64,000 nt of DNA from Rhizobium tibeticum. GTDB lineage: Bacteria; Pseudomonadota; Alphaproteobacteria; Rhizobiales; Rhizobiaceae. The notes beneath the pieces were generated by a model. It was not told the DNA's origin, made no database searches, and was given only the letters and a program-made list of their open reading frames with translations. Below, piece after piece: positions 58,018-64,000 of this stretch (positions are counted from its first letter, which is position 1; every line of letters starts with the position of its first letter). The stretch lies in assembly GCF_900110205.1 (NCBI RefSeq), contig NZ_FOCV01000026.1, positions 22,737 through 86,736 on the forward strand. The letters run 5' to 3'. The position numbers and the translations under genes were made by a program.

Positions 58018-59310
58018 ATGGATCGTATTAGAATTGTCGGCGGTAATGAGCTTAACGGCATCATTCCGATTTCCGGCGCAAAGAATGCCGCCCTGCCGCT
58101 GATGATCGCCTCGCTGCTCACCAGCGATACACTGACGCTCGAAAACGTGCCGCATCTGGCCGATGTCGAGCTTCTGATGCGCATCCTCGGCAATCACGGC
58201 GTCGATGTTGCGGTCAACGGCCGCCGCGAGCGCCAGGAAGACTCCTACTCTCGCACCATCCACTTCACCTGCCGCACCATCGTCGATACCACCGCTCCCT
58301 ACGAGCTGGTATCCAAGATGCGCGCTTCCTTCTGGGTCATCGGCCCGCTTCTGGCGCGCGAAGGCCAGTGCCGCGTCTCGTTGCCGGGTGGCTGCGCCAT
58401 CGGCACGCGCCCCGTCGATCTGTTCCTCGATGGCCTGACCGCGCTTGGCGCGAACCTCGAGATCGACAGCGGCTATATCAATGCGACCGCTCCGAAGGGT
58501 GGCCTAATCGGCGCCCGCTACACCTTCCCGAAGGTATCGGTCGGCGCGACGCACGTGATGATGATGGCAGCGACGCTTGCCCGCGGCACAACCGTCATCG
58601 GCAACGCCGCCCGCGAGCCTGAGGTCGTCGACCTCGCCAACTGCCTGAACGCCATGGGCGCCAAGATTTCCGGCGCCGGCACGAGCACGATCACAATCGA
58701 AGGCGTCACCTCGCTCTCCGGCGCGCGTCATCGCGTCCTGCCAGACCGCATCGAGACCGGCACCTACGCCATGGCCGTTGCCATGGCGGGCGGCGATGTG
58801 ACGCTTGAGAACACCGATGCCGCGCTCCTCGACACGGCGCTCGAAACGCTCCGCCGCGCCGGAGCCGAGATTTCGCCGACCAACAACGGCATGCGCATTC
58901 GCCGCAATGGCGCAGGTATCAAGCCGGTCGATATCGTCACCGATCCCTTCCCGGGCTTCCCGACCGATCTGCAGGCGCAGTTCATGGCGCTGATGACGCG
59001 CTCGACCGGCATCTCGCATGTCACCGAGACGATCTTCGAAAACCGCTTCATGCACGTGCAGGAACTGGCGCGTCTCGGTGCGAAGATCTCGCTGTCTGGC
59101 CAGACGGCGAAGATCGAGGGCGTTCCGCGGCTGAAGGGTGCGCCAGTCATGGCGACCGATCTGCGCGCTTCCGTTTCGCTCGTCATCGCCGGCCTTGCTG
59201 CCGAAGGCGAGACGATGGTGTCGCGCGTTTATCACCTCGATCGCGGCTTCGAGCGCTTGGAAGAAAAGCTCACCCGCTGCGGCGCCATCGTCGAGCGCGT
59301 CAGCGAGTAG
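58018..59310 (+). CDS. murA: UDP-N-acetylglucosamine 1-carboxyvinyltransferase
   Basis: A 430-residue enzyme for the first committed step of peptidoglycan synthesis: transfer of enolpyruvate from PEP to UDP-GlcNAc. The substrate motif ISGAKNAALPLMIASLL is near residue 18, and the active-site Cys, target of fosfomycin, is in LPGGCAIGTRPVDL near residue 126. PGFPTDLQAQFMALM and ENRFMHVQELARLGA are further family signatures. First large gene of the conserved block murA - DUF2948 - hisD - UPF0262 - phosphatase - infA - maf - yacG. Confidence 0.98.
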   Translation: MDRIRIVGGNELNGIIPISGAKNAALPLMIASLLTSDTLTLENVPHLADVELLMRILGNHGVDVAVNGRRERQEDSYSRTIHFTCRTIVDTTAPYELVSKMRASFWVIGPLLAREGQCRVSLPGGCAIGTRPVDLFLDGLTALGANLEIDSGYINATAPKGGLIGARYTFPKVSVGATHVMMMAATLARGTTVIGNAAREPEVVDLANCLNAMGAKISGAGTSTITIEGVTSLSGARHRVLPDRIETGTYAMAVAMAGGDVTLENTDAALLDTALETLRRAGAEISPTNNGMRIRRNGAGIKPVDIVTDPFPGFPTDLQAQFMALMTRSTGISHVTETIFENRFMHVQELARLGAKISLSGQTAKIEGVPRLKGAPVMATDLRASVSLVIAGLAAEGETMVSRVYHLDRGFERLEEKLTRCGAIVERVSE

Positions 59311-59426
59311 TTAAAAGGGCGTCACTTCGCCCTTTGTGCCGGTTGCGCATTGCGTTGCCGCGCCTTATGTCCGTTGTCAGACGCATCGCCATTCCGGCGA
59401 TGCATTGGCGATGGGGTATTGCCTGT

Positions 59427-59864
59427 ATGACCGATCTGAGGCTTGTTGCGCTCGATAGCGAGGATCTTGCCGTCGTCTCCGCGCATTTGCAGGATAGCGT
59501 CTTCAAGATCGCCGATATCGCCTGGTCGCCGCGCGAGGGTCAGTTCTCGATCGCCGTCAACCGCTTCGTGTGGGAGGAAGCCGGCAAGAAGCGCAAGGGT
59601 TTTGAACGCCGTCGCGCAGCTGTCGTCTTCAAGCGTGTGCTTGCGGTGCGTTCGACCGGCATCGATCGCAAGAACGGCGACGAAGTCTTGTCGCTGCTGG
59701 CCATCCGCTTCGAGCAGAAGGGCGAGGGGCCGGAAGGCACGGTTGAGCTGGCGCTATCGGGCACGGCAACGATTGCGCTGGATGTCGAGTGCATCGAGGT
59801 TCAGCTTGCGGATGTCGGCGGGGCGTGGGAAACCGCATCCAAACCGCGTCATCCCGGCGCTTGA
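59427..59864 (+). CDS. DUF2948 family protein
   Basis: A 145-residue soluble protein with LRLVALDSEDLAVVSAHLQD at the start, then DIAWSPREGQFSIAVNRFVW and VFKRVLAVRSTGID, which match DUF2948, a family of unknown function found almost only in alphaproteobacteria between murA and hisD. The ATG at 59427 (MTDLRLV) is the conserved start; in-frame upstream starts to 59334 are rejected. Likely co-transcribed with hisD 36 bp downstream. Confidence 0.9.
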   Translation: MTDLRLVALDSEDLAVVSAHLQDSVFKIADIAWSPREGQFSIAVNRFVWEEAGKKRKGFERRRAAVVFKRVLAVRSTGIDRKNGDEVLSLLAIRFEQKGEGPEGTVELALSGTATIALDVECIEVQLADVGGAWETASKPRHPGA

Positions 59865-59900
59865 AATCTGGTTCGTCTGTTATCAAAGAGGAATATCGCA

Positions 59901-61199
59901 TTGGCAATCTGGCTGGATCAGGCATCGCAAGGCTTCGAGCAACGGTTTGCCGCCTTCCTGACGACCAAGCGCGAAGTTTCAGAAGACGTGAACGCGGTCG
60001 TTCGCGCCATCATCGATGATGTCAGGGCGCGCGGCGACGTGGCGCTTGCCGAATATTCGAAGAAGTTCGACGGGATCGATTTTGCCGTGACGCCGATGCG
60101 CGTGACCGAGGCCGAGATCGACGCCGCCATTGAGGCGGTTCCTCCTGAAGTTCTGGGTGCATTGAAGGTCGCGGCCCTGCGCATTGAATCGCATCACCGT
60201 CGGCAGCTCCCGAAGGACGATATCTACGAGGACGACATGGGCGTCGGGCTCGGCTCCCGCTGGACGGCTATCGAGGCGGTCGGCCTCTATGTGCCGGGCG
60301 GCACTGCGAGCTATCCTAGCTCGGTGCTGATGAATGCCGTGCCGGCGAAGGTCGCCGGCGTAGATCGCATTGTCATTGCCGTTCCCGCAACAGGCGGTGC
60401 CGTCAACCCGGCCGTGCTTGCTGCCGCCAAGCTCGCGGGCGTCACCGAAATCTACCGGCTCGGAGGCGCGCAGGCCATCGCTACACTTGCCTATGGCACA
60501 GAAACCATCACGCCCGTCGCCAAGATCACCGGTCCCGGCAATGCCTATGTTGCCGCCGCCAAGCGCCAGGTCTTCGGCACCGTCGGCATCGACATGATCG
60601 CCGGTCCCTCGGAAGTACTGGTGATTGCCGACAAGGACAACAATCCGGATTGGATCGCCGCCGATCTCCTGGCGCAGGCCGAGCACGATGCGAGCGCGCA
60701 GGCGATCCTCGCCACCGATGATGCCGAGTTCGCAAAGTCGGTAGAAGCAGCCGTCGAACGGCAGCTGAAGACGCTCAATCGCGCCGAGACCGCTGCCGCA
60801 AGCTGGCGGGACTTTGGCGCGATCATTCTCGTGAAGTCCCTGGAGGGCGCTATTCCGTTGGCAAACCGGATCGCGCCTGAACACCTCGAGCTTGCCGTCG
60901 CCGATCCGGATGCACTGCTGTCTCGTATCCGCAACGCTGGCGCGATCTTCCTCGGGGCCCACACGCCTGAAGTGATTGGCGACTATGTCGGGGGCTCGAA
61001 CCACGTTTTGCCGACGGCACGTTCGGCGCGGTTCTCCTCCGGACTTTCCGTGCTCGATTTCGTCAAGCGCACCTCGATCCTACGCCTCGGTCCCGAGCAA
61101 CTCCGCACGCTGGGCCCTGCTGCCATTGCGCTGGCCGTGTCCGAAGGGCTGGACGCGCATGCGCGATCGGTTGCGATCCGCCTCAATCTGGAAAGGTGA
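59901..61199 (+). CDS. hisD: Histidinol dehydrogenase
   Basis: A 432-residue zinc/NAD enzyme that catalyses the last two oxidations of histidine synthesis, histidinol to histidine. AVGLYVPGGTASYPSSVLMNAVPA is seen in two parts near residue 120, followed by GAQAIATLAYGT, KITGPGNAYV, DMIAGPSEVLV with the substrate pocket, AQAEHDASAQAIL with zinc-binding Gln/His, and GGSNHVLPT. The start codon is TTG at 59901 after AAGAGG. The other his genes are not in the window. Confidence 0.98.
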   Translation: MAIWLDQASQGFEQRFAAFLTTKREVSEDVNAVVRAIIDDVRARGDVALAEYSKKFDGIDFAVTPMRVTEAEIDAAIEAVPPEVLGALKVAALRIESHHRRQLPKDDIYEDDMGVGLGSRWTAIEAVGLYVPGGTASYPSSVLMNAVPAKVAGVDRIVIAVPATGGAVNPAVLAAAKLAGVTEIYRLGGAQAIATLAYGTETITPVAKITGPGNAYVAAAKRQVFGTVGIDMIAGPSEVLVIADKDNNPDWIAADLLAQAEHDASAQAILATDDAEFAKSVEAAVERQLKTLNRAETAAASWRDFGAIILVKSLEGAIPLANRIAPEHLELAVADPDALLSRIRNAGAIFLGAHTPEVIGDYVGGSNHVLPTARSARFSSGLSVLDFVKRTSILRLGPEQLRTLGPAAIALAVSEGLDAHARSVAIRLNLER

Positions 61200-61202
61200 G
61201 AG

Positions 61203-61676
61203 ATGGCAGCGGGCGACTTCCGGCTTTGCGACGTCGTCCTTGACGACACCATCGGCCGAGCGACGCCCGACGTCGAGCACGAGCGCGCGGTCGCTATTTT
61301 CGACCTCGTCGAGGAAAACACCTTCACCCCCATCGGCCATCACGGTGGCCCGTACCGACTGAATATCTCGCTGGTCGATTCCAAGCTGGTTTTCGCGATC
61401 ACGACCGAGGACGGAGGCGCCGTCGCGACCCACATCCTATCGCTGACGCCGTTTCGCCGCATCGTGAAGGATTATTTCCTGATCTGCGAAAGCTACTACG
61501 AGGCAATCCGCTCGGCCTCGCCGAGCCGCATCGAGGCGATCGACATGGGACGGCGCGGCATTCACAACGAGGGCTCGCAGACGCTGAGGGACCGTCTGAA
61601 CGGAAAAATCGAGGTCGATTTCGACACTGCCCGGCGGCTGTTTACGCTGGTCTGCGTGCTCTACTGGCGCGGTTGA
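61203..61676 (+). CDS. UPF0262 family protein
   Basis: A 157-residue soluble protein with the family pattern FRLCDVVLDDTIGRATPDVE, HERAVAIFDLVEEN and FRRIVKDYFLICESYYEAIR, and IEAIDMGRRGIHNEGS. UPF0262 is an uncharacterised alphaproteobacterial family that follows hisD. It begins three bases after the hisD stop, so translation is coupled. Its stop overlaps an alternative TTG start of the phosphatase gene. Confidence 0.92.
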   Translation: MAAGDFRLCDVVLDDTIGRATPDVEHERAVAIFDLVEENTFTPIGHHGGPYRLNISLVDSKLVFAITTEDGGAVATHILSLTPFRRIVKDYFLICESYYEAIRSASPSRIEAIDMGRRGIHNEGSQTLRDRLNGKIEVDFDTARRLFTLVCVLYWRG

Positions 61677-61681
61677 CGGCG

Positions 61682-62158
61682 ATGGAACCCGCGGTCGAGG
61701 CAGGCGAGGGGACAAGGCCGGGCGCCATCCTGTTCATGTGCGGAATGAACGCTATCCGCTCCCCCATGGCCGAGGTGATCGCCCGCAGCATGCTACCGGC
61801 GAACGTCTACATCAAGTCTGCCGGCGTTCGCGCCGGGGAGCGGGATCCCTTCGTCGACGTAGCACTGGAGGAGATCGGACTTTCTCTCGGTCGACATCAT
61901 CCGCACACGCTGGAGGAGCTCGAGGACGACTACTTCGATCTCATCATCACGCTCTCGCCGCCAGCGCACCACGCCGCGCTGGAGCTGACACGGTCAAATG
62001 CCATCGAAGTCGTTTATTGGCCGACCATGGATCCAACCGTCGTTCAGGGCACACGAGAGCAGATTCTGGACAGCTATCGGGAAGTCCGTGATCATCTGAC
62101 CGAACTCATCGAGAGCCGGCTGGTTAGAAGAAACACCATCGCCGCGCAATCTGCGTGA
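61682..62158 (+). CDS. Low-molecular-weight phosphatase / arsenate reductase-like protein
   Basis: A 158-residue protein of the LMW protein-tyrosine phosphatase superfamily. The P-loop C-x5-R-S is CGMNAIRSP with Cys20 and Arg26, followed by HPHTLEELEDDYFDLIITLS. The arsenate reductases use the same fold, so the substrate could be phosphotyrosine or an oxyanion. I chose the ATG at 61682; a TTG at 61673 overlaps the UPF0262 stop and is an alternative. Position between UPF0262 and infA is conserved. Confidence 0.88.
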   Translation: MEPAVEAGEGTRPGAILFMCGMNAIRSPMAEVIARSMLPANVYIKSAGVRAGERDPFVDVALEEIGLSLGRHHPHTLEELEDDYFDLIITLSPPAHHAALELTRSNAIEVVYWPTMDPTVVQGTREQILDSYREVRDHLTELIESRLVRRNTIAAQSA

Positions 62159-62276
62159 AACAAATGACAGAAACGCGATCAATTAGGTTCACAAACCTCC
62201 GTTGATTGTGTAGTTTCCGCGCAAAATTTGGGGCGGCTGCCGCCGTCATCTCAACCGATAGGAAGAAAACCACTAT

Positions 62277-62495
62277 ATGCCTAAAGAAGAAGTCCTCGAA
62301 TTCCCGGGTATCGTGACCGAGCTTCTGCCGAACGCGACGTTCCGCGTAAAGCTCGAAAACGAACACGAGATCATCGCCCACACGGCCGGCCGTATGCGCA
62401 AGAACCGCATCCGCGTTCTGGCAGGCGACAAGGTTCTCGTTGAAATGACTCCCTACGACCTGACCAAGGGCCGCATCACCTACCGCTTCAAGTAG
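62277..62495 (+). CDS. infA: Translation initiation factor IF-1
   Basis: A 72-residue S1/OB-fold protein that sits in the ribosomal A site during initiation. The sequence MPKEEVLEFPGIVTELLPNA, then FRVKLENEHEIIAHTAGRMRKN and RVLAGDKVLVEMTPYDL is full length and typical. The 118-bp gap upstream is AT-rich with TTGATTGTGTAG-like sequence and probably holds its own promoter. Confidence 0.99.
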   Translation: MPKEEVLEFPGIVTELLPNATFRVKLENEHEIIAHTAGRMRKNRIRVLAGDKVLVEMTPYDLTKGRITYRFK

Positions 62496-62552
62496 GCCTG
62501 GCCTCAAAGGCTCGAAAGGCTATTTTCTTCGTCTTCCGGTGGTCGAGGTTCC

Positions 62553-63173
62553 ATGGCGCTGAAATACAAGCTCATTCTGGCTTCCGGCTCGCCCCGCCGC
62601 GTCGATCTGCTCAACCAGGCAGGGATCGAGCCTTCGCGTCTGATGCCGATGGATATCGACGAGACGCCGAAGAAGTCGGAACACCCGCGCTCGCTTGCGC
62701 GGCGTCTGTCGACGGAAAAGGCAGAGGCGGCGCTCGCTGCCATCAAGGGCGACATGATGTGGAAGGGCAGCTATATTCTGTCCGCCGATACCGTTGTCGC
62801 CGTCGGCCGCCGCATTTTGGGGAAGGCCGAGTTTGCGGATGAGGCATCGGCCTCGCTGTATCTCTTGTCTGGCCGCAGCCACTGGGTCTACACCGGCGTG
62901 TGCCTGGTGACGCCCGACCGCAAGATCCGCCAGAAGATTGTCGAGACCAAGGTTCGCTTCAAGCGCCTCTCCGGTTTCGAGATCGAGAACTACCTCGCCT
63001 CCGGGCAATGGCGCGGCAAGGCCGGCGCATATGGCATCCAGGGCCTGGCCGGCACATTTGTGCAGAAGATGGTTGGCTCCTACTCCAATGTCGTCGGTCT
63101 GCCACTTTATGAAACCATCCTTCTGCTGACCGGCGAAGGCTTTGACGTGCATAGCCGGTGGCCCGAGGGCTGA
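62553..63173 (+). CDS. maf: Maf family nucleotide pyrophosphatase
   Basis: A 206-residue protein with the Maf signature LILASGSPRRVDLLNQAGI at the N-terminus and SADTVVAVGRRILGKA, with the Asp of SADT as the catalytic base. GAYGIQGLAG and SYSNVVGLPL close the site. Maf proteins hydrolyse non-canonical or methylated nucleoside triphosphates (dTTP/UTP/m5U, m7G types); the specificity here is not resolved. It follows infA by 57 bp and precedes yacG by 18 bp. Confidence 0.95.
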   Translation: MALKYKLILASGSPRRVDLLNQAGIEPSRLMPMDIDETPKKSEHPRSLARRLSTEKAEAALAAIKGDMMWKGSYILSADTVVAVGRRILGKAEFADEASASLYLLSGRSHWVYTGVCLVTPDRKIRQKIVETKVRFKRLSGFEIENYLASGQWRGKAGAYGIQGLAGTFVQKMVGSYSNVVGLPLYETILLLTGEGFDVHSRWPEG

Positions 63174-63191
63174 TCCTCGAAGGGACCGCTT

Positions 63192-63401
63192 ATGTCTGAC
63201 GAAAAGAAAGCAGCTGCCAAGGTGGAACCGCTGCGCAAGACACACCCTTGCCCGGAATGCGGCAAGCCATCCCACCGCGAACACTACCCGTTTTGCTCGA
63301 ACCGCTGCCGCGAAGTCGATCTTTCACGCTGGCTCTCCGGCTCCTATGCCATCCCTGTTGCCGACGACGAGGCGAAGGCTGATTACGAGGACGAGGAATA
63401 G
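63192..63401 (+). CDS. yacG: DNA gyrase inhibitor YacG
   Basis: A 69-residue zinc protein. Four cysteines, Cys20 and Cys23 (HPCPECGK) and Cys35 and Cys39 (FCSNRCREVDLSRWLSG), form the zinc site typical of YacG, which binds the GyrB C-terminal region and blocks gyrase. The acidic C-terminus (DYEDEE) is usual. It begins 18 bp after maf, so the two are an operon. Confidence 0.97.
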   Translation: MSDEKKAAAKVEPLRKTHPCPECGKPSHREHYPFCSNRCREVDLSRWLSGSYAIPVADDEAKADYEDEE

Positions 63402-63583
63402 GCTCGTTTTCCACGGGCGAAACCCTTAAATTCGTTGATGAATCGGGAAAATTCAAAGGGTTCTCAAAAAACTGTCATTTGGCGCTTGCCATGTCCCAAC
63501 AAGATGCTATAACCCCGCTCGCTTCCGGGGCGAACCAAGGCCCCCGGTACTTTCTCGGGAAAGAACATCTGCGAAGCGGGTTA

Positions 63584-63659
63584 GCCCAGATAGCTCAGTT
63601 GGTAGAGCAGCGGATTGAAAATCCGCGTGTCGCTGGTTCGATTCCGGCTCTGGGCACCA
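63584..63659 (+). tRNA. tRNA-Phe (anticodon GAA)
   Basis: 76 nt including CCA. Acceptor GCCCAGA/TCTGGGC, D arm GCTCAGTTGGTAGAGC, anticodon stem GCGGA/TCCGC around TTGAAAA with anticodon GAA, T loop TTCGATT. Complete cloverleaf. It follows yacG, the usual order in Rhizobiaceae. Confidence 0.98.
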
Positions 63660-64000
63660 AATTACCGTTGATTTTGTTGTGTTTTATCTAGCTAAGTGTC
63701 CAGAGGTCCTGTTTGGCTGGATACCACTATCTCTTAATGACCGCTCTCGGGCCCAAGGCTGCCGTTTGGTGATCTTGGCGCGAACGACCGCTTTGCGCCC
63801 TCATCTTGGTCGTTCACACCACCCCCTGGCATCTGGAAGCAGTCAGACCGCTTCTCGGGCGCTCACGTCCGGAAAGCGCCAGACGCGGCCATTATGGCTG
63901 CCGCCCCCTATTCTGTGACATCGCAGAAGTTGAGAAAACAAGTGTCGCTTTAATCGGGATTTCTCTAATCGGCCCTCACGGGTCAAGCCCTTCAAACCTG
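63660..64000. other. Sequence after tRNA-Phe to window end
   Basis: 341 bp without a supported gene. The core GACCGCT occurs three times (63739, 63786, 63846), the middle one within a 15-mer also present at 55912, suggesting degenerate repeat remnants. No terminator was identified for the tRNA. Confidence 0.45.

Noticed and set aside
1..64000. CRISPR array, prophage or insertion sequence
   Set aside because: No regularly spaced repeats, transposase, integrase or phage structural genes were seen.

Overview
The window is a GC-rich chromosomal segment of an alphaproteobacterium of the order Hyphomicrobiales, most probably Rhizobiaceae (Rhizobium/Agrobacterium type). The main pointers are the core order murA - DUF2948 - hisD - UPF0262 - LMW phosphatase - infA - maf - yacG - tRNA-Phe, a PodJ-type polar organiser, a MloK1-like cyclic-nucleotide-gated potassium channel, rhizobial palindromic intergenic repeats, and alphaproteobacterial LexA-type direct repeats. 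No phage, insertion sequence or CRISPR array was seen.

Layout. 0-6.4 kb: pyrD after a DUF952 gene (ATGA overlap), then a minus-strand operon DUF6460 - CAP lipoprotein - MATE transporter, a TPR-methyltransferase, a YitT membrane protein, and an Rrf2 regulator with an AhpD-like gene. 6.5-12.1 kb: orphan amino-acid binding protein plus DadA-type oxidase, then the DNA-damage helicase/PdeM pair. 12.1-20 kb: small envelope, regulatory and transport genes (beta-flower protein, SLT lipoprotein, GNAT, K+ channel, DHFR-like/HxlR pair, TIGR02186-TauE, DUF922, TerC), with one alpha/beta-hydrolase remnant. 20-23.7 kb: ABC-F ATPase, a decayed DUF1254/DUF1214 gene and a YUCCA-like flavin monooxygenase. 23.8-29.3 kb: a four-gene beta-oxidation operon (acyl-CoA dehydrogenase, thiolase, small membrane protein, FadJ-type enzyme) behind one strong palindrome. 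29.4-33.3 kb: VOC protein, palindromic repeats, and a PLP sulfur-amino-acid enzyme divergent from an Lrp regulator. 33.7-37.5 kb: podJ. 37.7-46.4 kb: MarR/GFA/MFS/TetR cluster, an SSS-type hybrid histidine kinase, mscL and an aminotransferase. 47.4-51.8 kb: galE, a 3-hydroxyisobutyryl-CoA hydrolase and a UvrD-like helicase with a LexA-type box. 52-57.5 kb: a looser, more AT-rich stretch of small hypothetical genes, an acyltransferase and a GT8 glycosyltransferase ending at tRNA-Thr. 57.7-63.7 kb: the conserved murA-to-tRNA-Phe core.

How genes work together. Several loci are regulator/target pairs with visible operator candidates between them: Rrf2-AhpD, HxlR-DHFR-like, Lrp-PLP lyase, MarR-GFA and TetR-MFS. 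Gene packing is tight: five convergent pairs overlap at their 3' ends and many starts overlap stops. Most of the window is ordinary core genome. The most interesting non-standard signals are regulatory palindromes, dispersed repeats, two decaying genes, the partial ligase-associated repair cassette, and a possible terminator-bearing small RNA region near 46.5 kb. No clearly undescribed multi-gene system was identified.
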